From Nematopogon swammerdamellus (taxonomy: Eukaryota > Arthropoda > Insecta > Lepidoptera > Adelidae), in contig OX336339.1 of the NCBI GenBank assembly GCA_946902875.1, positions 23,095,349 to 23,159,348 of the forward strand: 64,000 bases of DNA. The letters run 5' to 3'. The notes beneath the pieces are model-generated. The model did not search any database. It worked only from the letters and a program-made list of their open reading frames with translations, and was not told the origin of the DNA. Both the position numbers and the translations under genes were made by a program. Positions 20,620 to 30,244 of this stretch are shown piece by piece; within the stretch, counting starts at the first letter, position 1, and each line of letters starts with the position of its first letter.

Positions 20620-21104
20620 TTTTAGGTTTCATTACTCCGTACGGAAGCCTATTCCTAAGCCTACAACGTCTGTCTGTCCGTCCGTTCGTCCGTCCAATGA
20701 ATGTATCTTTGGAACCGTAATACCGGGCCGGTTGAATTTTTCACAGAATATGTGTTATTTATTGTGGTGGATATGCCAACAAAATAATAAAAAAAAATTT
20801 TTTTGTAAACCAGCCTGGGTGGCTGTGCCGAGAGACCAGTGGTGCAGTTGACAGAGCCAAAATCACCTCTCCTCGCGAAACCACGCTCAACTAGGTGCCG
20901 TGCCTGCAGATTTGCGGACTGTTGCTAGGATGTCTAGCCCGTTAATACGACGCTTGAAGACACCTAAATAATAGATGGCGTCACAGGTAGTTTGAATAGC
21001 AGATAGACAAAAGATAGACGGATGTGTTTTTTTTTAACGGTATGGTATAGCGGATCTACGGAACCCTCCGCGCGCGAGTAAAACTCGCGCTTGACCGATT
21101 TTTT
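20620..21104 (+). mobile_element. (GTCY)n element, CGGATCTACGG subfamily, with internal insertion
   Basis: The left end is TCCGTACGGAAGCC and a GTCY run lies at 20670-20697. The right end is GCGGATCTACGGAACCCTCC followed by the GCGCGAGTAAAACTCGCGC hairpin and TTGACCGATTTTTT. Against the sister copy at 58.44 kb it carries about 160 extra bases (20800-20960) resembling a minus-strand LINE tail. Confidence 0.7.
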
Positions 21105-21514
21105 GAAAACATTATAACCTCACCTTTGTTTTAAAAGCGTGCAAATTTTTGTAACGAGCAGCGTTAGAGTCGTCTGATAGCATTAGCCGTTCTTTACTTG
21201 AGGCGGGCGCGGCGGAGGGGTGCGGCACGAGGGCGGGGGAGGGGGCGGGGTGCGCGGGCAACGGCGTTTTTGTTTGTTTTCATTCATGCTGTAACATACG
21301 AGTAGTTTGCACTGAGCCGCCGGGGCTCAGGTGGTATGCTTTTTACTAAAATTAGCTTTTAGGGTCATGTAGGAGATTCTACTTCTTCTAGAAGCTTGCA
21401 TTTTTGCTACAGCCCTACGTCGTGAATTGCAATAGAATTTTACGGAATTTTGAAATAAAAATCACGCACTCCATAATCACTCCCTAAAACTCTCCATAAA
21501 AACTGCCCAGCCTT
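21105..21514. other. GC-rich patch, no gene
   Basis: Bases 21190-21265 are G-rich (gggcggaggggtgcgg type). No other structure was recognised. Confidence 0.35.
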
Positions 21515-21670
21515 TTTTTAGGGTTCCGTATCCGTCGTACGGGACCTTATTACTAAGCCTACGCCGTCTGCATGCCTGTCTGCCTGTCTGTCTGAAGAAA
21601 CTAAAAAGTGTATGCGCGCCATCTACCGAAAAGACTATGAAGCATTTTAACTAATCATGAACATATCATG
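21515..21670 (+). mobile_element. (GTCY)n element, internally deleted
   Basis: TTAGGGTTCCGTATCCGTCG, a short GCCTGTCT run, then directly TGCGCGCCATCTACCGAAAA and GAAGCATTTTAACTAATCAT. The central AGAATATGTGTTATTATGG block and the right end are absent. Confidence 0.7.
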
Positions 21671-21703
21671 AATGTATATTTTTAGTTTTATTTAAGACTA
21701 GCT

Positions 21704-21905
21704 GTCCCCGCGGCTTCGCTCGCTCTCATATTTGACTTCTCTGCTAACCTCATAAGCCATTTAACGTGATAGTAAGTAGCCTATAGTTGATGGGAAGAAT
21801 TAAGCTATCCGTAGATTTTTTTTTTATTAAAATCGTTTTAGTGGTTCTCGAGTTATAAGCGGACATACAGACAGACAGAAAGCAGACGTTGGATTTTATT
21901 AAAGG
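21704..21905 (+). mobile_element. CTAGCTGTCCCCGCGG repeat
   Basis: Starts ACTAGCTGTCCCCGCGGCTT, contains AAGCCATTTAACGTGATAGT and GTTCTCGAGTTATAAGCGGA, and ends with GACA repeats and ACGTTGGATTTTATT. An inverted copy lies at 59018-59225. Confidence 0.75.
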
Positions 21906-22626
21906 TACCTAAGCATTAAAAAAAATACCCTTTAACATTATTACAAATATTAAATATTATCAATTGTTCAATAATTTTGTTAAAGAACATCGCTGGCTAC
22001 GTAGTATGCACTCGTAATACCTATCACCCACCAGCTGTAGTATATATTTATTGCACTCAAATAAAAATATAAAATATAGGCAAAAGGTGACAATTAACGC
22101 CCTTTGGCATTTTCTACCAGTACCAATAAATAAACAACGGAACCATAAAAGTGAACGTTGAACTAAAGCTGCTACAAAACGTCAAAGTTGGACACAAGTT
22201 CCGTTGAGAGCTGAACCCCGTAAACTGCTCTTAGCGGAAAACAAATAGTTATCAAGAAATGGTCGCGCAATGTTCGCAGTAGTTGCGGAATTATATGAAA
22301 CTTTTTTTCGTTTTAGAGCACATTTAGCTCAGGTAACTTCGCCGGTCGTAATCGGTTATGGACTAGTATTAGGCAGTACTGGATGGCCGTTTCTTTTAAC
22401 GATAACCGCTCGACGCTATCGGCCGGTAAGAAAGTGCAGTGAACCTCCCCTCGCTGAACGCTTAAAGCTACGTATGTATGGAGGAAAGGCGGTGTGGACA
22501 ATTATGACCATTTAAGTTTGTATTGTTACAACTATGAGTTAACTAGAAAACAAACTAACTGGCTAACAAGAAAGTTAATAAAATACGTGTGGTGAAATTT
22601 GATATTACATGCAATACAGTTATTAC
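21906..22626. other. Nothing recognised
   Basis: Mostly AT-rich. Short frames at 22270-22515 run on both strands and show no recognisable product. Confidence 0.4.
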
Positions 22627-22639
22627 AGAAAATCTAATA

Positions 22640-23000
22640 CATACATAAATACATATCACACACGCTGATTCCCGACAATCGGGGTAAGCAGAGTAATCGG
22701 TGTTGTGCTGCAAGAACTCTGGTAAATTACAGCACAACACCAACCACCACGTTTCGCAAAAGTATACGAACAAGATTCAATCGATCAAGCAGCAAGTAAG
22801 GCACGAAGACCCACCTGCTGCATGACTCGGTGGAAATACCGTGCCAAGGTGAGAGGTGGCGAACCTGTCGCCCTTTAGCACGGCATCTTGTCCTTATCCC
22901 TTAGTCGCCATTTACGACATGCATGGGGAGAGATGCAGTGGGGCTATTCTTTTTAAGTTCTGGCCCCACACAGAACTATCAACTATATCTAGATCTATCA
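22640..23000 (-). mobile_element. ATGT-tailed retroelement with 13-bp target duplication
   Basis: The copy is flanked by AGAAAATCTAATA at 22627-22639 and 23001-23013. On the plus strand the tail comes first (ACATACATAAATACATAT), then the hairpin block (GGTGTTGTGCTG / CAGCACAACACC), the CTTTAGCACGGCATCTTG block and TTCTTTTTAAGTTCTGGCCC. A long direct duplication plus a simple-repeat tail indicates target-primed retroposition. No Pol III boxes are visible, so these are probably 5'-truncated 3' ends of a LINE. Confidence 0.85.
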
Positions 23001-23049
23001 AGAAAATCTAATATCAACATAATTTGAAGTGAGTGGAAAGTGAGGGCAT

Positions 23050-23561
23050 TTTTGAGAGTTCCGTACCATACGGGCCCTATTACTAAGCCTACGCCGTCTG
23101 TCCGTCCGTTAAATCTTTAAAGGACTTTAGCCTTTTAGCTTTAGCTTTAGACTTTTACCAACCGCAATAGGTAGCCGGTTGAAATTTTCACAGAATACTA
23201 CCGGATATCCTAACAAATATTAATAAAAAAGCTGTCAAGTGCGAGTCGAACTATCCGATTCCGTATTACCGTTTTCCGTGAGACTTTAAGCCTTCTTCTT
23301 GAGTTTTTTTCCTCTTTTGAGGCACTGAACCCTACAAAAAACTAAAAGTAAACAATTTAGTGGAACAAACGAGAAACGTTTATTGTAAAAAAAATTTTTT
23401 TTTTGCCTCTTTCGTAAAATCGGTAATACATACAAGCGTCAAACTTGGTGTGATTATAGCGCAATCTCTAAAGTAAAACAAGAAATAATGAAACCGGCCA
23501 ATGACTTGGTGCTACGGAACCCTCGGTGCGCGAGTTTGACTTTCACTTGGCCGGTTTTTTT
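23050..23561 (+). mobile_element. (GTCY)n element, diverged, near full length
   Basis: Left end GAGAGTTCCGTACCATACGG, a short GTCY run at 23097-23108, and right end GCTACGGAACCCTCGGTGCG with CACTTGGCCGGTTTTTT. The middle differs from the 43.8-kb type. Confidence 0.65.
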
Positions 23562-24119
23562 ATTATATTGTCTGGTGAATTTATCGTACGTCTTGCTTAA
23601 CCACATTTTTGATTTAGGCTATAATAATATATTAATTGCAATAAATTAAAACCTTAGAGATTACTCTAAAATATGATCACCTTGATTGCACCACATATCT
23701 AGTGCTCAAAGAATCTTTCCTTTGTTTCGACATTTCTCGACGGGTGCGCCCTTTTGAGATATTTTTCTCAGGTCTCACGTCACCTTAAGCACCAAAGATA
23801 AACTCGACGACACCACTGAAAAATTGCAGTTGTGACGTTTCGACCGGCGACAGATAGCAGTTGTGGGTGGTTAAGGGTGGAGAGGGGTAGGTATAGCGGG
23901 CAGCGCAGCCTTTGTTTCTCGCGCTGTTATTGTTGCATGCAGGAAAGTTTTCAGTGGACGCTGTGGCTGGGGTCGGTGAACCGTATTATGAGGCTGCGAG
24001 ATAAGCCGATGAGGCGAGCTTGCCCCTGAAGCGGACGTCCCCCGCTGTTCGGCCTTTCACCGACTATACGGGATCGCTACGCTTTCCGTTAAGTTGGGTA
24101 AGTTTTAAATTAAAAAAGC
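23562..24119. other. Nothing recognised
   Basis: AT-rich then GC-richer sequence. No supportable gene. Confidence 0.35.
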
Positions 24120-24129
24120 CCCAGTTGCA

Positions 24130-24575
24130 CTCCGGGAGTGCCGGCAGAAGTGAAAACTTTTTGTATTTCCGAAAATAATTCTTAGGTGGTTATAAAAAAA
24201 ACTAAACACCATAAAAACAATTAAACACCGTAAACTTGCTTAAAAAAGAAAACAAAAGAAAAAAAAAGAAAAAAAAATTAGGGATTCGAACCCATGGTCA
24301 AAAAATACTAATCCTACACTCTTACCATTGAGCCACGAAATCACATAAACGACCAAACGAATATCGGATTCCCTTGATTCGCTTTCCGCTTTACTGTCAC
24401 TGAGAGACGAACAGAATTGATCCCGAGCCACTCGTAACTTAACCCTTAATGCAATGACTTAAGGTTACATTTTAAATAATTAAATAAATCTGTCGCTTTT
24501 TCGATGAGGCTACAGATCTGACGCGAGTTTAACATTTTTTACCCATCTAAAAAGTGCCAAGCGCCGCTAAAGAAG
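24130..24575. mobile_element. Element with inverted GAAGTGAAAACTT ends and Pol III-like unit
   Basis: CAGAAGTGAAAACTTTTTG near 24147 and AAGAAGTTTTCACTTC near 24565 are inverted copies. Between them sits a tRNA-like unit. A non-autonomous element built around a tRNA-derived transcription unit is one reading. Confidence 0.45.
24278..24350 (-). ncRNA. tRNA-like Pol III unit (tRNA pseudogene or SINE head)
   Basis: On the minus strand TGGCTCAATGGTAAGAG fits an A box and GGTTCGAATCC is a perfect B-box core about 43 nt later, followed by long T-runs that would terminate Pol III. The region between the boxes (GGATTAGTATTTTTTGACC) does not give a clean anticodon arm, so a functional tRNA is unlikely. 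Confidence 0.6.
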
Positions 24576-24601
24576 TTTTCACTTCAATAAATAAATCATC
24601 A

Positions 24602-24815
24602 GTACTAATAAATTAATCCGTAAGGGATGGTTATGGATTAAGTTACTTTGTTTTATGAGACACTGCGTTTGTAGACTCTATGTATGATACTAAAACTAAA
24701 TTAACTATTTTTAGAAATATTTTCTGTATGTATGTATGTTCTTTTTTTTTGTTCCGCGCTCCGGAATAAAGGTACGATAGGGGGCCTCGCCCTTAGGTTA
24801 CTTACTTTCATCGAG
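24602..24815 (-). mobile_element. CTAGCTTTTGCCCGCGG repeat, partial, minus strand
   Basis: Contains ATCCGTAAGGGATGGTTATG, AAGTTACTTTGTTTTATGAG and TTCTGTATGTATGTATG, then a deleted interior and GGAATAAAGGTACGATAGGG. The GAGAGCCACATC block is missing. Confidence 0.65.
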
Positions 24816-24959
24816 AAGGTTTATTCACCCGAACGTAGCTCGGCTTTCGTTCTTACTTAATTTCTTCTTCTTAAATACGACTCACGAGTATTTTAAATAC
24901 AAATTTGTATGAAAATTACGCCCGCGCGGATCATTTATTAATATTGTACTCGTGCTATT

Positions 24960-25085
24960 ACCTAACAGTGTCTCAAATCTGCTGGCATGGCGCAAGACTG
25001 AGCGTGGTTTCACGAGGAGAGGTGACGGCTCTGTCGGCTGCACCACTCGTACCTTGGCACAGCCACCCATGTTGGTTTACATTAA
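24960..25085 (+). mobile_element. LINE 3' relic (GCGTGGTTTCACGAGGAGAG type)
   Basis: The segment GCGTGGTTTCACGAGGAGAG to GTTGGTTTACATTAAAA resembles, in reverse, 20805-20890 and more weakly the LINE 3' end near 40.8 kb. It is taken as the extreme 3' end of a LINE. Confidence 0.45.
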
Positions 25086-25089
25086 AATA

Positions 25090-25462
25090 ACGGCCGAGTG
25101 CGAGTCGGACTCGCGCACCAAGGGTTTCGTACCACCACGTAATTGGCAGGTTTTTACCGCCTCTAATTTTTTACTTTTTTATTTTTGCTAGGATACATAT
25201 ACATACATACCACACACTGTATCCCGACAATCAAGGTAAGCAGAGTAGCCGGTGTTGTGCTGCAATTAATCTTGTAAATTACAGCACAACACCGACCATG
25301 ACATTGCTAGGTTACCTGCCAAAATAACACATATTCTGTCAAAAATTCAACAGGCTATCTACTACGGTTCAAAAGATACAGATCTTTAACGGCAGGACAG
25401 CCAAACGGACGTCGTAGGGTTAGTAATACCTACCCTACGTCCTTCGTACGGAACCCTAAAAA
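25090..25462 (-). mobile_element. (GTCY)n element, minus strand, split by a small retroelement
   Basis: The right end GTGCGAGTCGGACTCGCGCA leads and GTACGGAACCCTAAAA closes it. The microsatellite is lost. The insertion at 25193-25303 is precise. Confidence 0.65.
25193..25303 (-). mobile_element. ATGT-tailed retroelement, 111 bp, 8-bp target duplication
   Basis: TTGCTAGG occurs at 25185-25192 and 25304-25311. Between them are the tail (ATACATATACATACATAC), the 'cccgacaatcaaggtaagc' block and the GGTGTTGTGCTG/CAGCACAACACC hairpin. This is the shortest copy, strongly 5'-truncated. Confidence 0.85.
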
Positions 25463-26733
25463 TATGAACAATTTAAAAAATTTTGTGTCTTTTATTATCA
25501 AAAAAAAAATCAAAAAATCGTTTATTGAACTAATAAAGTACACAAAAAAAATTATTGGTCTCTGTCCTCTACACTAGTCTGGGTAGACTGTGCCGTAGAG
25601 GACAGCTTACAGTAGGTAGTATACTTTAGAGTTTACTTGGACAAATTCTGGAATTCATGCTTGTCCCTCGTCATCTGAAAAACGGAACCGAGGGCAATAA
25701 TGTCGAAGAGGGAGAGACACCCCTCCCCTCCTGCTTCCACCCGCGCGCTCTCCTCCCACCTCCCCCTTTCCGCGTCGCAACGGTCACTCCCTTTCATTGC
25801 CTCCCGAAGATCGATTGACTTTTATGAGTTCGATTGGATAATGTTATTGCTTCCTCTAAAAGCCTTCCATTCAACTTAAACCTATCTTTCGGTAGCATTG
25901 TGCCGTGCGTTGCGGAGCATTTCCTTCTGTTATTTGAGACTAGTTTTTTTCCCGCGGCTTCGCTCGCGGCATTGTAGGTTATGCTTAATTTGAGTCGATG
26001 CAATATATTTTCTCTCTCTCTCTCTCCTTCTCTCTCTCCCACCTTCTCTGCCTCCCCCTCCCTTCCTACCAACCATAGGGGATGAACAATAAAACAAAAA
26101 ATAAACATTATTATTGTTTTTATCTATATTTTAATTATGTGTGTAGATAGACACTGATGGATGACGGACGACTATGTAAGTCGAAATATATGTTAGACGA
26201 GGAGTGTGTTTAATGAAATATCTAAAAGGTATATTAAAATATAAAAAATCAAATATTGATAATAACAAAACATATTTTATTCATAAACTACGTTTTTTTT
26301 AATTATAAAAAAATATATTTGTGTTTCTTATAAAGAGATGAAATAAGCTTTTACAGACGGACAGACAGACAGACAGACACGATAGTGATGCTATAAAGGT
26401 TCCGTTTTTTTTTCTATTTTGAGAGACGGAACCCTAAAAAGATAAGCTGTTTTTTTCCCAAGGTGAATATCCTTAATTTTTTTATACAAATAGTTTTTGC
26501 CGACGACTCTCGCGTGCGCCTCGCGGCTACGGCTTTCAGTGATTTTAATCTACGGAGACTGATTAGTTAAGAAGTTATTTTTAGTAGTACGATACTCTTT
26601 ACTATTGTTGTGCGTCATTCATGACCGGGCCTAGTATTAATGAGTCGTGACATAAATGAAAAAAATTATATTTATTTTGAATAATTTAATAACAAGGTAA
26701 AAAATTTATCCCCGTGCAATATATCTTAGTATC
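25463..26733. other. No gene; simple repeats
   Basis: Contains a weak CCCGCGGCTTCGCTCGCGGC repeat core at 25953-25972, a CT-rich microsatellite at 26011-26048, and a GACA run near 26353-26380. A 104-residue minus frame crossing the CT repeat has no recognisable feature. Confidence 0.45.
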
Positions 26734-27101
26734 TTTTTAGGGTTTCGTATCCGTCGTACGGAACCCAATTACTAAGATTACACCGTCTATCTGTCTGTCC
26801 GTCTGTCCGAGGGCTTTATATCTTGAACCGTAACAGGTAGCCCGTTGAAATTTTCACAGAATATGTGTTATTATGGCCGATATAACAACAAATAAGAAAA
26901 AGTAAAAAATTAACGGGGTCCCCATACAAGAAACTAAGAAGTGTGTCCGTGCCATCTACCGAAAAGAGTATATGCGCGCCATCTACCGAAAATAGCATGA
27001 AGCATTTTAACTAATACATAGATGTCGTGAGTGGAGCTGACCATGACATGGCGATACGGAACCCTCGGTGCGCGAGTTCGACTCGCACTTGGCCGGTTTT
27101 T
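26734..27101 (+). mobile_element. (GTCY)n element, full length
   Basis: Left end TTTTTAGGGTTTCGTATCCG, GTCTGTCCGTCTGTCC run, ATTTTCACAGAATATGTGTT, GCGCGCCATCTACCGAAAA (partly repeated), then TACGGAACCCTCGGTGCGCG with the CGAGTTCGACTCG hairpin and CTTGGCCGGTTTTT. Non-autonomous elements with hitchhiking (GTCY)n runs are known from Lepidoptera. Confidence 0.8.
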
Positions 27102-27274
27102 AATAATACCCTAATTTGTTGCTCAAGGTATGGGCAACGGACGCTGGGCACTACCTATGCAGAGTAGCGGGCAAAAGTGATATTGCAATAATCTCGTACC
27201 AATTAACAACTTAAAAATTTAGGGTCCCGTACCAAACACATAAAACACATTATGTAGTATAAACGGTTTGAATA

Positions 27275-27520
27275 TTTTTACCCCCGACGAAAAAAGAGGG
27301 GTATTATGATGTGTGCATGGGTGTGTCTGTGGCATCATAGTTCCCAAACGGATGGACCGACTTGGATGCGGTTTTTTTATTGAATGCTGGTTTAATCGGG
27401 ATGGTTCTTAGTTTATGTTTATGTTTGTGATCAAGTAATTAAGTAATAAAAAAATTATTATCTCAAAAAGTGGACCGATTTGAATGTGGTATTTTTTTAA
27501 AAGTAAATAAAAGTTACATT
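27275..27520 (+). repeat. CCCCCGACGAAAAAAGAGGGG repeat segment
   Basis: ACCCCCGACGAAAAAAGAGG and the 'catcatagttcccaaacgg' block form a dispersed repeat I recognise from lepidopteran sequence in general. It runs into the hairpin at 27521, and may be one element with it. Confidence 0.5.
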
Positions 27521-27727
27521 ACAAATTTAAAAAAAACCCCGACCCTTAAAAAGTCTGAAATAATTTCCGATTACTTATGTACGTAAAAGAGTCGGGGACC
27601 GCTAAGTAAATAAAATATAAAAACTCAGAGTTGCGCGGGTATTTACTTAGCGGTCCTCCGACTCCTTTAAGTAAGTAATCGAAAATGATTTCTGACTTTT
27701 TAAGAGTGGGGGTTTTTTTAAATTTGT
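27521..27727. mobile_element. Palindromic hairpin element, copy 1
   Basis: ACAAATTTAAAAAAAACCCC and its near complement bound about 95-bp arms containing GACCGCTAAGTAAATA, with a small loop (CTCAGAGTTGCGCGGG). The core matches 30004-30168. Confidence 0.75.
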
Positions 27728-27827
27728 GATATAACTTTTCTTTCATATTACTAATGTGCATTATATTTTACCTACTATAAGTAGGTATTCTTTCAACGTA
27801 TGCGCAATTGCGCACGTCTTAAACATA

Positions 27828-27915
27828 TAAGGTTGACTGGAAGATATCTCTATTAGGGATAAGTTCGCCTTTGCATCGCATGTTCTTGTCTACAATTTAT
27901 GCTACTTTCATAATA
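27828..27915 (+). mobile_element. LINE 3' UTR fragment
   Basis: AGGTTGACTGGAAGATATCT, then AGGGATAAGTTCGCCTTTGC, matches the segment before the (TTCTA)n tail at 48.60-48.70 kb. Confidence 0.55.
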
Positions 27916-27975
27916 ATAAATGTTTGTGAAGCCATAAAGAATTTGTAATTATCTATAAAGTTTTATTTAATATGT

Positions 27976-28690
27976 TTTTGGAACGAAGTTCCTTATCGCA
28001 CGTTACACTCAGACACTTGGTGAATGAGAGCTAGGCCGAAAAAAGCGTAAGACTTCGACCGTCACGACGCTTTTGCTGTAGTATGTGTGTTTATGTGCTT
28101 ACAAGCGTATGTTTTTTTTTTTTATGGAAACTGACACGTTTGGCTACATCACCTACAACGTCCGTGATGTCAGCCCATAACACCGGGTGAACTAGGTGCC
28201 ATGTCAGTGCTTCCCCCTTTGGTCGTGCCGGCTACACTGAACTGGTCGGAAAACACAAACTATTTACATAGCCGTTTTGACCGACGTTTCATTCAGTGCG
28301 GTGGTACCAACCCGGGCGGGTTAAACCCTACCACCAAGTAAGATTAGGAGGGAAGGGACCTACAGTTTTACGAGGAATCCGAACCTCGGTCAGCCTCCAA
28401 CGGTCAGCGGTCACCCATCCAAGTACTGACCGCACCCAGCGTTGCTTAACATTCAATAGCGACAGTTGACTGTCTGCACCACTGAGCTATCGAGGCTGAC
28501 AATCTATCTATGTATAGGTATATTAATGCAGTATAGACGTCATTTATAGTTTTTTTATTGTTCATTTAATTGTTAATTATTAATTTTGCCTTGTTAATTT
28601 ATTCATTCTGCCTTTTATTTAATACATAATATATAGCGAAAGGAACTTCGTTCCAATCGGGTGTCCCACGAAACCTCTCGTCTTTCCTTG
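27976..28690 (+). mobile_element. GGAACGAAG-type element split by a SINE
   Basis: The left part (27976-28111) and right part (28501-28690) reconstruct the order seen at 13.96-14.27 kb, from TTTTGGAACGAAGTTCCTTA to AGGAACTTCGTTCCAATCGG. Confidence 0.7.
28112..28500 (-). mobile_element. SINE, full length, inside the GGAACGAAG-type element
   Basis: T-run tail, 3' part (ACATCACCTACAACGTCCGT), B box (GAATCCGAACCTCGG), 5S-like part (CCATCCAAGTACTGACCGCA) and A box (CCACTGAGCTATCGAGGCTG). All promoter boxes are intact. It closely resembles the copies at 50.2 and 60.7 kb. Confidence 0.85.
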
Positions 28691-29025
28691 TTTTCGTCTT
28701 TTTTTGAATTTTTGAATAAATAATCTAGTAAATCATATTATAATATTCACATTCAATTGTGAAAATATTTCCTCCCACCGACGAATGTCCATCCTTCAAT
28801 GCAGCGACAAAAGTGTCACAGCGACTTGTTAGGACCAGCAGCGCAGGAAATGAAGAGTTCAATGGATTCCCGGCGCGGCGTGGAGGCTCTCTAATCTATT
28901 TATGAGTGGAAAAGGTCATTCGCCGGAGCAAGTAGTCGATTGTGTACCGGCCGATTGACGGCGTAATTTCCTTTGCACCTGTCGAACTAGTTATCGGATC
29001 TGGTGAACGAAAAGCCGGCCGGCTA
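28691..29025. other. Nothing recognised
   Basis: Mixed composition, no feature. Confidence 0.35.
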
Positions 29026-29720
29026 AAGGAAAAAGCGGCCAAGTGCGTGTCGGGCCACGCGCAGTGTAGGGTTCCGTAGTTTCGGAACCCTATCAAAATA
29101 AATTATTTGATTATTTGTATAATTTTGTTGGGGAAAAAAATGAATGTTAATTTAAAAAAGTTCTTCAACAGTGAAATGATGGCTGTCGTCCGTACATTTT
29201 ATAAGTTGGTAGACTATTACTCGTCGAACTGTACAGCCTACTTAGCTGTGATAATTTTCCTTTTAATTTCGATATATATACTACTGCTGTGAATTTTTTC
29301 ACATATCTAATAACAACCGTTTAGCTGGCAGGGGGTGGGGACACTTGACTCTAACAAAAATTACCACTTAAAAGCTTAATAATTCGCAAACGGATCCCTA
29401 AATCGAAAAATGCTTTTGACAAACCCGCAATATTTTCCAAAGACCTATCCAACGACATCCCACACGATGGGGTAGACGTGAAAAGAAAATTCATCCCCAC
29501 TTTACGTGTAGGGGAGATACCCTAAAAAAAAATTATTTCAAAATTTTTATTTTACCACTTTGTCGGCGTTATTAATATGTATGTATACCCATACCAACTT
29601 ACAACTTTCTAGTACTAAGGGTCTCTGAGCTAAGCCGCGGACAGACGGACAGACAGACAGACGGACGGACATGGCGAAACTATAAGGGTTCCTTGTTGAC
29701 TACGGAACCCTAAAAATTGC
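29026..29720. mobile_element. GCGGCCAAGTGCGTGTCGGG element, ~690 bp
   Basis: Left end AAGCGGCCAAGTGCGTGTCG with TAGGGTTCCGTAG, a GACA/GACG run at 29640-29670, and right end CTACGGAACCCTAAAAA. The inverted GGTTCCGTAG/CTACGGAACC ends relate it to the (GTCY)n elements. A 61-residue frame at 29107-29292 with a hydrophobic C-terminus is unlikely to be functional. Confidence 0.65.
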
Positions 29721-29929
29721 TGCGCTGGTCGCACGACTGAATAGTGTCAAACAGAACTTGTAAAACACATGAGTGGATAATCTTGGAGTGTGGTGCCCGG
29801 ATGCTAGAGCTAAGCCGGCCGCTGCTCGATTAACTCGCTTCCCTCATCCCTCCTCTTCCTGTTTGCATTCGCCAGACCGCCAAACATTCGCGGAACAGCC
29901 AAAACCACCTAACCTCTTGAAACTGCGCT

Positions 29930-30244
29930 CAGCGAGACACCATACCAGTAGACTTACGGACTATAGAAGCTCTATCCAGCCTGTTAATACAACGTTTAAA
30001 GGCTCGACCCTTAAAAAGTAAAAAATAATTTCCGTTGACTTTTTAAAGGAGTCGGGGAACCGCTAAGTAAATAAAATATAAAAACTCAGAGCTGCGCGGG
30101 AATTTACTTAGCGGTTCCCCGACTCCTTTAAGTAAGGCAACGGAAATATTTTTTTACTTTTTAAGGGTCGAGCCTTTATACGACGTAGTAACAAGCTGGA
30201 TAGCGCTTCTATAGTCCGCAAGTCAACTGTATGGTGTCTCGCTG
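29930..30244. mobile_element. Palindromic hairpin element, copy 2, with different outer arms
   Basis: The outer arms CAGCGAGACACCATACCAGT and its complement (GGTGTCTCGCTG end) lead into GGCTCGACCCTTAAAAAGT. The core is GGACTCC-type GACTCCTTTAAGTAAGG with CCGCTAAGTAAATAAAATAT, and the loop is CTCAGAGCTGCGCGGGA. Confidence 0.75.

Noticed and set aside
24278..24350. Functional tRNA gene
   Set aside because: A and B boxes are good but no clean anticodon arm or acceptor pairing is visible.
25794..26108. 104-residue frame with a Glu/Arg-rich stretch
   Set aside because: The stretch is the translation of a CT microsatellite.
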